A stretch of DNA of 11,957 nucleotides from assembly GCA_946405485.1 (NCBI GenBank), contig CAMJHJ010000058.1:1-11957 (forward strand). Direction: 5' to 3'. The stretch is from an uncultured Bacteroidales bacterium (GTDB lineage: Bacteria; Bacteroidota; Bacteroidia; Bacteroidales; UBA932). Each line of letters begins with the position of its first letter. Within the stretch, counting starts at the first letter, position 1. The notes beneath the pieces are model-generated. The model was not told where the DNA came from and did no database searches. It saw only the letters and a program-made list of their open reading frames with translations. A program made the translations under genes and the position numbers. This document shows, one piece after another, positions 1 through 7,152 of this stretch.

Positions 1-2201
1 CTGTCGCCGGCCAGCAGCGGCTCGTCCGGCTTCGGATTCGTCACCAGGACGCCATCGCGCATGTAGCTGATCAGCATGCACCCCGACTTCCGCAGATTTG
101 CCTCCCGGAGCGTCTTCCCGGTCAGGTAAGACTCCGGCCCCAGCTCGATGCGCTCGATCGCAAACTCCTCATTCTCCTGCCCGTGCGTATGGATCCCTTC
201 CTGGATGCTGGAGACAAAAGCGTCGATCTGCTTCGTCGTTCCGACGGCCAGCAGGCGGTCGCCGGGATAGATGCGCACGTCTCCCGACGGGATCAGAATG
301 CTCTGGGTGCCGCGGGAGATCTTCAGGATGTTGATCCCCGCCGCGTGGCGGAACGGCAGTTCGCGCAGCGTCTTGCCGATATATTCATAATCCGGTGAAA
401 TGGTGATCTGCTCCAGATGGACGTCATAACCGGCCATTGTCTCAGAGACCTTCGAACTGACAGGATTGCGCCGGCGCATCATCTCCTCGCGTTCGTTGAA
501 GTTGGCGAAGAAACGCTCTTCCAGGCCGCCGAAACGATGGACGGAGGTCTTTGCAATCCAGAAAAAGACAAAGGCCGCAGCGATGATCAGCAGCGTCGTC
601 CAGCCCGCCAGGTCGAAATGATCCACGATGGCGATCAGCACGAAAGCAATGCCGATGAAGATGCGCAGCAGCATCAGGAAGAGGATCGGCCACTTGTTGG
701 CCGGCTTCTCCTTCAAGAGTTTCTGCGCCGGTTTGCGGATGGTCCCGTTGGTGACCGCCAGTCCGTAAAGGAAGGGCGCCATCGCCGCCAGGGTGACCAG
801 GGTGACCGTCAGTTTGCGGGCGAATTCGCTCCAGCCGCCCAGCCAGTTTTCCGCCAGCTTGTTCAGATACATGCGGGAGCCGAAAAGGATGGCGATCAGC
901 AGCACGCTGTAGAGGCCGATGCGCAGGAAGTAGCTGGTCAGCAAATGTTTCCATTCGCTCTGCTCGGCTCGGGAGCGCTTGCCGGCCTCCTCCTGGGGCG
1001 CGTCGATGCGCGCAAGGACCCTGGCCGGAAGTTTGCGCCGAAGCCAGGCCAGCGCGGGGTCCGCGGCTTTGATCATATACGGCGTCGTGAAAGCGGTGAT
1101 GACCGACACGGCGATGATGACGGGATAGATGAATCCGCGCATGACCCCCAGGCTGCAGCCCACGCTGGCGATGATGAATCCGAACTCGCCGAGCTGCGCC
1201 ATCGTGAATCCGGTATGGACGGCCGTATCCAGTCCCTTGCCGGCGAGTAGGGCGCCCGTGCCGGCGAAGCACAGGATGCCGGCCATGGCGACGAGAGTGA
1301 TGATCAGGATCGTGGACCAATGCTCCGCGATGACCGCCGGATCGACCATCATGCCGACGGAGACGAAAAAGATGGCGCCGAAGAGGTCCTTGATGCCCGT
1401 CGTGACCTTGTGGATGTGCTCACCTTCGGTGGTCTCAGCCAGGATGGAACCCATCACGAAGGCGCCGAGCGCCGAAGAGAACCCGACGGCGTTGGCGAAG
1501 ACCACCATGCCGAAGCAGAGGCCGATGCTGACCAGCAACAGGATCTCGTCGGTGATGTAATTCCGGACTTTCTTCAGCAGTGTCGGGATGACGAAAATGC
1601 CCACCAGGAACCACAGGATGAGGAAAAAACCGAGTTTGCCCAGGGCCAGCAGCATCTCGCCTCCGGCGAACTGGTTGGAGACCGCCATCGTCGAGAGGAG
1701 GACCATCATGAGCACGGCGATCAGGTCTTCGAAGACCAGGCTGCCGAAGATCAGGCTGGCGTAGGGCTTGTCTTTCAGCCCCATGTCGTCGTAGGCTTTC
1801 AGGATGATGGTCGTCGAACTCATCGAGAGCAGTCCGCCGAGGAAGATGCTCTCCATCATCGTCCAGTGCATTGCCGTGCCCACCAGGGTGCCGGTTAGGA
1901 ACATGCCGACGCAGATGGTGCCTGCAGTGATCAGGGCGCTGCTGCCGATCTGGAGCAATTTCTTGAAACTGAACTCCAATCCCAGTGAAAAGAGCATGAA
2001 AATGATGCCGATCTCGGACCATTGGTGGACCGATTCGGGGGAGAACTGGGGGAAAAGGCCGAGGTGGGGCCCGACCAGGAAACCGGCGACGATATATCCC
2101 AGGATCAGCGGCTGTTTGAGCGCCTTGGAGATGACGGTGAAGATACCGGCAGCGATCAGGATGATGGCCAGTTCGGTTACGAGACTCAGTTCTTCGGACA
2201 T
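1..2201 (-). CDS. KefB-type cation:proton antiporter with C-terminal RCK_C domains (3' end cut by window edge)
   Basis: An open frame of 733 codons reads from an ATG at 2201 off the left edge, so the C-terminus is missing. Residues about 8-380 form a hydrophobic multi-helix Na+/H+ exchanger domain of the CPA2 superfamily. Diagnostic pieces are FSLGLEFS (71-78), LSMSSTTIILKAYDD (125-139), VFEDLIAVLMM (156-166) with a membrane-embedded acidic pair, and AQLGEFGFI (335-343), the signature seen in KefB/KefC-like proteins. About four more hydrophobic helices follow (420-550). Then come two soluble RCK_C (TrkA_C)-like domains, about 593-665 (ending PGDRLLAVG) and 680 to the edge; no Rossmann TrkA_N domain sits between membrane part and RCK_C. 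The protein should exchange K+ or Na+ for protons across the inner membrane, probably gated by a ligand on the RCK_C domains. It is transcribed divergently from the Ser/Arg-rich protein gene. The family is clear; the ion and ligand are inferred. Confidence 0.92.
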   Translation of the reverse strand, partial: MSEELSLVTELAIILIAAGIFTVISKALKQPLILGYIVAGFLVGPHLGLFPQFSPESVHQWSEIGIIFMLFSLGLEFSFKKLLQIGSSALITAGTICVGMFLTGTLVGTAMHWTMMESIFLGGLLSMSSTTIILKAYDDMGLKDKPYASLIFGSLVFEDLIAVLMMVLLSTMAVSNQFAGGEMLLALGKLGFFLILWFLVGIFVIPTLLKKVRNYITDEILLLVSIGLCFGMVVFANAVGFSSALGAFVMGSILAETTEGEHIHKVTTGIKDLFGAIFFVSVGMMVDPAVIAEHWSTILIITLVAMAGILCFAGTGALLAGKGLDTAVHTGFTMAQLGEFGFIIASVGCSLGVMRGFIYPVIIAVSVITAFTTPYMIKAADPALAWLRRKLPARVLARIDAPQEEAGKRSRAEQSEWKHLLTSYFLRIGLYSVLLIAILFGSRMYLNKLAENWLGGWSEFARKLTVTLVTLAAMAPFLYGLAVTNGTIRKPAQKLLKEKPANKWPILFLMLLRIFIGIAFVLIAIVDHFDLAGWTTLLIIAAAFVFFWIAKTSVHRFGGLEERFFANFNEREEMMRRRNPVSSKVSETMAGYDVHLEQITISPDYEYIGKTLRELPFRHAAGINILKISRGTQSILIPSGDVRIYPGDRLLAVGTTKQIDAFVSSIQEGIHTHGQENEEFAIERIELGPESYLTGKTLREANLRKSGCMLISYMRDGVLVTNPKPDEPLLAGD

Positions 2202-2224
2202 TGCTTTAGAATAGGTGTTCGACG

Positions 2225-2232
2225 CAAAGTTA
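2225..2232 (-). promoter_or_regulatory. Candidate -7 box for the antiporter gene
   Basis: Read on the minus strand this is TAACTTTG, an exact match to the Bacteroidetes sigma-ABfr -7 consensus TAnnTTTG. It lies 23 bases before the antiporter ATG, which would leave a short leader. I could not find a convincing TTTG -33 element 19-21 bases further upstream, so the assignment rests on the -7 box and its position only. The 129-base gap to the divergent gene (2202-2330) is AT-rich and should hold both start regions; I see no clear operator or hairpin in it. Confidence 0.4.
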
Positions 2233-2330
2233 ACAATTTTCTTGCTTTTACGTCCCTCTTACGAATACTTGGAACAGTGTTTGTATATCGACTCAAAAAA
2301 AGGATATTAACCCAACAAATGCAAAGCGAT

Positions 2331-3884
2331 ATGAAAAACGTCATTAAATTGGCTTCCGTCGCAGCACTTGCGGCAGCCCTGGCTCTCATGCCGGCATCAT
2401 TGTATGCCCAGTCCCGCAGGAGCGCCGGGTCCTCTTCCGGATCCCGTTCCTCTTCCTCCTATAGCGGTGGCTCCAGCCACTCGTCTTCCAGTCATTCATC
2501 CGGATCGTACAGCCGTTCGTCCGGGTCTTCGAGCCGTTCTTCGGGCTCGGTCAGCCGCTCCTCCGGCAGCTCCCGCAGCAGCTACAGTTCTCCTTCCAGG
2601 AGTTCTTCGCCCAGCTCCCGCAGCTCGTACGGAAGCAGCGCCTCCCGTTCTTCCGGCAGCAGCTACGGCAGCCAGAGCCGCTCTTCCAGCTATGGAAGCC
2701 AGAGCCGTTCTTCGAGCTACGGCAGCCAGAGCCGTTCCTCTGCTTCCGGCGCCAGCCGTCAAGGCTCATCGCAGTCCCGCCAGAGTTATGGCGGCGGTTA
2801 TTCGACCTCGCATCCTTCCGGATCGGCGGCAACCCGCTCTTCTTCCGGAAGCCGCAGCGTAACGCCTTCGCGTCCTTCGGGTTCTGCTTCGAGCCGCAGT
2901 TCCGCTTCTGCCCAGACTTCCAGCCGCCGCAGCGCTGACAGTCGTATTGCAACTGCGCCCCAGAGCCGTTCCGGCGCCGCTTCTCCGCAGAGCCGCAGTT
3001 CCGCCTCCGCCCAGACTTCCAGCCGTCGCAGCGCAGCCACTCCCGGCCGTCCCGTCGCCGGATCCTTGGGCAACCGTCCCGCTTCTGCGCCGGTTTCGCG
3101 CCGCAGCGCCGCTGCTGTCAGCCGTGACGTGCGTGGCGTCGGAGCGCACTCCATGAATGCGCCCAGGGACCATCGCCTGAATGGCGGACCCCGCGTCCAT
3201 CCCCGTGACCGCGGTTTCATTGAGCACGACCGCATCGGCTGCTTCTACGGACACCATCATCCGCACTACTACGGCTGGAGGGTCCACGCCCTGCCGCCCC
3301 ACTACCACCACCACATCTACTGGGGTTGGGACTACTACTACCACAGCGGCATCTATTACAGATGGTATGACGGCTACTACTTCGTCTGCCGGCCTCCGTT
3401 CGGGGTCTACTTCGACCGGGTGCTTTACGACCTGGATCTCGTCCTGATCGACTTCGCGTACTACAATACCGTTTACCGCACCTACAGTGCGATCAATGAC
3501 AACTATCGTACGATCGAAGAGCAGAACCGCATCATCGCCGAGAACAATGCCGTCATCGCGCAGCAGAACGCCGCCGTCTCCGGCCGGACCCGCCTTGCGG
3601 ACGAGTCCTACAACCTCGCAGCGACCCTCGGCCTCGTGCAGAGTTACGCGGACGTGAATGTGAAGTACTACTATGACGACGGCGTCTTCTTCATCGAAGG
3701 TAAGGACGGTCAGTATCAGACCATTATCCCTCCGGCAGGTGCCATCATCTCCGAGCTCCCTGACGACTATGAGACCATCGTGCTCGGCGGTCAGGAATAT
3801 TACAAGGTGGACAACACCATCTACCGCACCGTCGCCATCGACGGCAAGGCTTACTTCGAGGTGCTGGGCCAGCAGGTCAACTAA
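2331..3884 (+). CDS. Secreted Ser/Arg-rich protein with His/Tyr-rich segment and DUF6515-like C-terminus
   Basis: The product is 517 residues from the ATG at 2331; an in-frame ATG at 2319 would add four residues. Residues 1-26 are a type I signal peptide (KxxK, then an Ala/Leu core, cleavage after LYA). Residues about 28-268 are low complexity, almost only Ser, Arg, Ala, Gly, Gln, Tyr and Pro with no lysine, and include three SYGSQSRSS repeats (111-137). Residues about 298-360 are rich in His and Tyr (GHHHPHYY, PHYHHHIYWGWDYYYH) and hold two cysteines (C304, C353). A short Asn/Gln-rich coiled coil follows (about 385-415). The end (about 445-517) has the paired pattern YYYDDGVFF, IIPPAGAIISELP and GGQEYYKVDNTIYR, resembling DUF6515. 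The protein should be periplasmic or surface exposed. Binding an anionic envelope polymer or metal ions is only a guess from composition. It is monocistronic, with its own terminator. Confidence 0.85.
   Translation: MKNVIKLASVAALAAALALMPASLYAQSRRSAGSSSGSRSSSSYSGGSSHSSSSHSSGSYSRSSGSSSRSSGSVSRSSGSSRSSYSSPSRSSSPSSRSSYGSSASRSSGSSYGSQSRSSSYGSQSRSSSYGSQSRSSASGASRQGSSQSRQSYGGGYSTSHPSGSAATRSSSGSRSVTPSRPSGSASSRSSASAQTSSRRSADSRIATAPQSRSGAASPQSRSSASAQTSSRRSAATPGRPVAGSLGNRPASAPVSRRSAAAVSRDVRGVGAHSMNAPRDHRLNGGPRVHPRDRGFIEHDRIGCFYGHHHPHYYGWRVHALPPHYHHHIYWGWDYYYHSGIYYRWYDGYYFVCRPPFGVYFDRVLYDLDLVLIDFAYYNTVYRTYSAINDNYRTIEEQNRIIAENNAVIAQQNAAVSGRTRLADESYNLAATLGLVQSYADVNVKYYYDDGVFFIEGKDGQYQTIIPPAGAIISELPDDYETIVLGGQEYYKVDNTIYRTVAIDGKAYFEVLGQQVN
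2661..2741 (+). repeat. Three tandem 27-bp units encoding SYGSQSRSS
   Basis: Three adjacent units (2661-2687, 2688-2714, 2715-2741) each begin AGCTAYGGMAGCCAGAGCCG and encode the nonapeptide SYGSQSRSS. Every difference between them is at a synonymous position. The array sits inside the Ser/Arg-rich region of the secreted protein and keeps frame, so copy-number change would alter length without breaking the gene. Confidence 0.9.
2892..3034 (+). repeat. Two 44-bp direct repeats encoding SRSSASAQTSSRRSA, 99 bp apart
   Basis: Copies lie at 2892-2935 and 2991-3034. They differ at three positions, all third-codon changes that leave the peptide unchanged. The 99-base offset is 33 codons, so the frame is kept. 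This looks like an older internal duplication within the Ser/Arg-rich coding region. Confidence 0.85.
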
Positions 3885-3910
3885 AACGACCGTACTTGTT
3901 TCATAATGGG

Positions 3911-3942
3911 AAGGTGGAATTTGTGTTCCACCTTTCTTTTTT
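3911..3942 (+). terminator. Rho-independent terminator after the Ser/Arg-rich protein gene
   Basis: A perfect 9-bp stem, AAGGTGGAA (3911-3919) with TTCCACCTT (3926-3934), encloses the 6-base loop TTTGTG. It is followed by a T-rich run to 3942 interrupted by one C. It begins 26 bases after the TAA stop and precedes the next operon, fitting an intrinsic terminator on the plus strand. Confidence 0.9.
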
Positions 3943-3951
3943 GTATCTTCA
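3920..3951 (+). promoter_or_regulatory. Candidate promoter for the GH78 operon, overlapping the terminator
   Basis: A TTTG at 3920-3923 and a TATCTTCA at 3944-3951 are separated by 20 bases, resembling the Bacteroidetes -33 TTTG and -7 TAnnTTTG pair. The -7 match is partial (TA and TT kept, final TG changed to CA). The start codon at 3970 is 18 bases beyond, giving a short leader that contains GAGGA (3961-3965). The -33 element would lie in the loop of the preceding terminator. Confidence 0.4.
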
Positions 3952-3969
3952 CTGGAAATTGAGGATACG

Positions 3970-6384
3970 ATGAAAACTGTTACATCCCTGATTCTTACTC
4001 TTTTCTTTTCTTTTTCTCTGATGGCGCAGACGGTGCCGACCGGACTGCGGACCGATCTGATCGAAAGAACCGATGTGGTATATTCCGGAGGCTATCCTAC
4101 CGGGCTGACGCTGATTGAGGCCGGGTTGTCGAAAGGAGAGTTCCAGTATGCGGCCATCGCGACGTCGCGACCGCGCTTCAGTTGGGTGGTCCCCGCGGCC
4201 AAATCTCCGGATTCAGATGAGACCCAGGTGAGGATGATAGACAGGGATGTGATGCAGTCCGCCTATCAGATCCGTCTTTACCGTTTCGCCCCTTTGCAGG
4301 CGAAGGCACCCGCAAAAGGAGCGAAACAGTATGACTATCCGATGCCTGAGGAGGAAAAGAGCCTGGTCTGGGATTCCGGCCGGGTCGGGAGCGGGCAGTC
4401 GACAGCCGTCCCTTATGGCGGTGATCCCCTGGAGCCGGATACGGTCTATGGCTGGGAGATAAAGACTTGGGTCGTGGCGGGACGTCCGGAGCCTTTCGAA
4501 AGCGAATGGTCCGAGATGAAGTTGTTCAGGACTGCGCGCGAACTCCGCGATGATGCCGTCTCGACCGAGCCTCTCGTCAAGACAGACGAGCATCCCGTTC
4601 TGGTGAAAAAGCTTTCGGGAGGGAATGTGTTGGCTGATTTCGGCAAAGCGGCATTCGGTCAGCTGCGCCTGAAAATGCGTGGCGCAACTTACAATAAGGT
4701 CAACGTCGTTCTCCATCTGGGAGAGCGGCTGAAAGACGGCCGTGTAGACCGCGAACCTTTCGGCACTTGCCGTTACCGCCGCATCGAGTTGACCCTGCTT
4801 CCCGGGCCGCAGACTTATACCCCGGAAATCCTTCCCGACTGGCGCAATACCCACGGGGACGCCGTCCTGATGCCGGATTATATCGGGGAAGTGATGCCCT
4901 TCCGTTATCTGGAAATCGAAGGTTTGCCTTATCCCGTCGTTACGGGAGAAGACGGCGTCCCACATCATGAAGACCCCATCCGTGCTGAAGACATCGTCCG
5001 GATGACGGTTACGCATCCGGCATCTAACCAGGACGGATCCTTCTCCTCTTCTGACCGGATCCTCAATGAAGTCTGGGACTTGTGCCGCTACTCCATGGTG
5101 GCTACCAGCTTCATCGGCTATCATATTGACGGCGACCGCGAGCGGATTCCCTATGAGTGCGACGCCTTGATCAACCAACTGGGCTGGTATGGCGTGGAGG
5201 GCAGCTATACGCTGTCCCGCAGGACGGTCGATTACTTGCTGGACCATCCCACCTGGCCGACGGAATGGATACTCCAGACGGTCCTGATGGCCTGGTACGA
5301 CTTTCTTTATACGGGCGACAACCGGCTCCTGGAGGCGCGTTATGAGATTCTCCGGAATCATACCCTTTCCGACTTGCGTCAGCCCAACGGCCTGATAAGC
5401 ACTCGTTTGCGTCCGCAGGACGAAGTCTTTCTCAAAGGCCTCAACCGCACCCAGCCCATCCGTGACATCGTGGACTGGCCTCAGGGGCGGGGCTCTTTCG
5501 GACTCCCAGACAGCAATCCGGGTGAGGCGGATTTCTTCGAATTCACGGACTATAATGCCGTCGTGAACGCGTATCATTTCGCAACCCTGTGCGCGATGGC
5601 CCGCATCGCCGGTGCTTTGGGCCGTGACGAGGAATATGACCGCTGGACTGCGGATGCCGTCGCCTTCAAGGACCGTTACAACCGGTTTTTCCTGGACCGT
5701 CGGGCCGGCACCTATCGTGACGGCATCGGCTCCGACCATTCCGCGCTTCACAGCAACCTCTTCCCGCTGGCATTCGGCCTTGTGCCGGAGAGGCGCGTCC
5801 CCTCCGTTGCGGGTTACATCATCGGCAAAGGCATGGCGTGCAGCATTGCGAATGCCAAATTCCTTTTGGATGCCTTGTATGAGGCGGGGGAGGCGGATGC
5901 GGCTCTCGCGTTGCTCAATGCCACGCATGACCGCAGCTGGTACAATGCCATCCGCGCAGGATCGACGATCACTTTCGAGGCCTGGGATGACAAATACAAG
6001 GGAAACCAGGACTGGAACCATGCCTGGGGGGCAGCTCCGGCTGACCTGCTTCCCCATAAACTGCTGGGCGTAGAGCCGCTGGAGCCCGGTTGGGACCGCA
6101 TTCGGATCCGTCCGCAGGTCGCATCCCTGACGAAGGTCGCCGGCACGATCCCAACCATCAAGGGACCGGTCTCCCTAAGTCTGGAGCAAGACGGGACCGG
6201 CTGCCGCCTTCTGCTCAACCTCCCATCCAATACGCAGTCTTGCATTTTGATTCCCTGGCCGAAAGACAAGAAAGCCATCGTGAGTCTTGACGGCAAACCG
6301 GTCATTACCTCCCGTGATGTGACGGGCCGTTATTTGGTTCTGGATCCGGTCGGATCCGGTATGCGGCTGATTGAAGTTCATTGA
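3970..6384 (+). CDS. Divergent GH78-like glycoside hydrolase (alpha-L-rhamnosidase family), periplasmic
   Basis: This 804-residue protein starts with a type I signal peptide (1-19, ending SLMA before Gln). Residues about 60-190 form a fibronectin-III-like beta domain (RPRFSWVVP, SAYQIRLYR, TVYGWEIKTW, SEWSEMKLFRTA). About 218-350 is a beta domain of the rhamnosidase type (LADFGKAAFGQLRLKM). About 352-695 is the (alpha/alpha)6 catalytic barrel, and the rest a C-terminal beta-sandwich (GWDRIRIRPQ). Likely catalytic acids are D387, E391 and D398 in the motif DGDRERIPYECD, plus E670 in ITFEAWD. Compared with canonical GH78 the spacing from the first Asp to the Glu is one residue shorter, and the jelly-roll domain with the LNGKKV motif present in the partner at 7153 is missing. 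It should hydrolyse a terminal rhamnoside or related sugar from an oligosaccharide; the exact substrate is unknown. It is first in a four-gene operon, five bases from the next gene. Confidence 0.85.
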   Translation: MKTVTSLILTLFFSFSLMAQTVPTGLRTDLIERTDVVYSGGYPTGLTLIEAGLSKGEFQYAAIATSRPRFSWVVPAAKSPDSDETQVRMIDRDVMQSAYQIRLYRFAPLQAKAPAKGAKQYDYPMPEEEKSLVWDSGRVGSGQSTAVPYGGDPLEPDTVYGWEIKTWVVAGRPEPFESEWSEMKLFRTARELRDDAVSTEPLVKTDEHPVLVKKLSGGNVLADFGKAAFGQLRLKMRGATYNKVNVVLHLGERLKDGRVDREPFGTCRYRRIELTLLPGPQTYTPEILPDWRNTHGDAVLMPDYIGEVMPFRYLEIEGLPYPVVTGEDGVPHHEDPIRAEDIVRMTVTHPASNQDGSFSSSDRILNEVWDLCRYSMVATSFIGYHIDGDRERIPYECDALINQLGWYGVEGSYTLSRRTVDYLLDHPTWPTEWILQTVLMAWYDFLYTGDNRLLEARYEILRNHTLSDLRQPNGLISTRLRPQDEVFLKGLNRTQPIRDIVDWPQGRGSFGLPDSNPGEADFFEFTDYNAVVNAYHFATLCAMARIAGALGRDEEYDRWTADAVAFKDRYNRFFLDRRAGTYRDGIGSDHSALHSNLFPLAFGLVPERRVPSVAGYIIGKGMACSIANAKFLLDALYEAGEADAALALLNATHDRSWYNAIRAGSTITFEAWDDKYKGNQDWNHAWGAAPADLLPHKLLGVEPLEPGWDRIRIRPQVASLTKVAGTIPTIKGPVSLSLEQDGTGCRLLLNLPSNTQSCILIPWPKDKKAIVSLDGKPVITSRDVTGRYLVLDPVGSGMRLIEVH

Positions 6385-6389
6385 GTTCT

Positions 6390-7136
6390 ATGAAAAAACA
6401 TATCTTGATACCCTTGCTGGCCTGCTGTGCTTTCGTATCTCCTATCCATGCACAGGTCTCGCCCGATGCGTTCGGAACTGTCAGTTATGAAGTTCGTTAC
6501 CAGTTGAAAGGCATCGACACGAAGGTGGCGGATGCTACGATTTCCCTGGAGAATTCCACCTGGAATGAACAGCGGGTCCTGCATTCCCATGCGATTATCC
6601 GCGCCGCTTCCGTTTTCCGTCTGTTCCTCAATGCGGAGTACCTGGCAGACGCCTATCTGCTCCCTGATGCGAAGGAACCGGTTTATTATATGAATCCCAT
6701 CAAGAAGGGCGGGAAAACCGGCAAATTCGAATGTATCTACGACAGGCGCGAGAAGACCATCACCTCCCTTTTTATCCGGCCGTCTGCCGATCCTGTCCAG
6801 GAAACATATCCGCTGGATGGGAGATCAATGGATTTGCTGTCGCTGCTTCAGTTCGTAAGGTTCCTTTCTCTCCCCGAAGGCCGTTCCCTCTCCATGCATG
6901 TCTTGAAGGCCGGCTTGTCCGTACCGGCGGTCCTGACCTTCCAAGGCCTTGATACGGATCGTTTTCCGGATGTGGCAACCGACCGTTTCCTGCTGGATAT
7001 GAAAGAGAAAGGACTGATGGAAAATGGGAGTGGAAACAAAATCACCGTCTGGCGTTCTACCGGCAGCGACCGTCAGATTCTCGGCTTGGAGGTGAACCTC
7101 GGCTCCGGAGTCATGTCGGTCTCCATCAAACAATGA
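6390..7136 (+). CDS. DUF3108-like periplasmic protein
   Basis: The product is 248 residues from the ATG at 6390, five bases after the upstream stop codon, so translational coupling is likely. A type I signal peptide covers residues 1-21 (KKH, hydrophobic core, IHA before Gln). The mature part is mostly predicted beta strand and follows the DUF3108 pattern: VSYEVRYQLKGIDTKVADATI near the start, YLADAYLLPDAKEPVYYMNP in the middle, FECIYDRREKTI, then a helical MDLLSLLQFVRFL segment at about 147-159. DUF3108 proteins are envelope beta-barrel-like or lipocalin-like proteins with no settled function. No catalytic motif is visible. The position between two GH78-type genes suggests a support role in the periplasm, for instance binding a hydrophobic or glycan ligand, but that is inference. 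Family assignment comes from the sequence pattern alone. Confidence 0.75.
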   Translation: MKKHILIPLLACCAFVSPIHAQVSPDAFGTVSYEVRYQLKGIDTKVADATISLENSTWNEQRVLHSHAIIRAASVFRLFLNAEYLADAYLLPDAKEPVYYMNPIKKGGKTGKFECIYDRREKTITSLFIRPSADPVQETYPLDGRSMDLLSLLQFVRFLSLPEGRSLSMHVLKAGLSVPAVLTFQGLDTDRFPDVATDRFLLDMKEKGLMENGSGNKITVWRSTGSDRQILGLEVNLGSGVMSVSIKQ

Positions 7137-7152
7137 AAGTTAGATTAACGAT

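Noticed and set aside
417..1250. A 277-residue plus-strand open frame, rich in Asp, Gln, Arg and His
   Set aside because: It is antisense to the antiporter gene, whose minus-strand frame runs without a stop for 733 codons and has membrane helices. The composition of the plus-strand frame is that of a reverse complement of hydrophobic codons.
442..2022. Two minus-strand open frames (442-1320 and 1435-2022) within the antiporter region
   Set aside because: They lie in a different frame from the antiporter and give Arg/His-rich sequence without motifs. The true frame was found by reading codons ending at the ATG at 2201.
2276..2283. AGTGTTTG as a -7 box for the Ser/Arg-rich protein gene
   Set aside because: It lacks the TA of the consensus and has no TTTG at the right distance upstream, so I cannot support a plus-strand promoter position in the divergent region.
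2022..2330. Upstream in-frame extension of the Ser/Arg-rich protein gene
   Set aside because: The extension overlaps the 5' part of the divergent antiporter gene and lacks any motif, whereas a clean signal peptide begins at the ATG at 2331.
2661..3034. Short repeats considered as a CRISPR array or mobile-element trace
   Set aside because: The repeats are in-frame coding sequence with no unique spacers, and no cas gene or transposase is nearby.
2496..3344. Several open frames on both strands across the Ser/Arg-rich region
   Set aside because: They arise from the repetitive AGC/CGC/TCC codon pattern, which avoids stops in other frames. None has a credible start or domain.
4213..6057. A 614-residue open frame on the minus strand opposite the first GH78-like gene
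   Set aside because: It is antisense to a protein with a signal peptide, clear domains and catalytic motifs. Its own translation has no recognisable motif, and such frames are common opposite high-GC genes.
6381..6389. TTG start three codons upstream of the DUF3108-like gene
   Set aside because: It would overlap the upstream stop codon, and the ATG at 6390 gives a normal signal peptide beginning MKKH.
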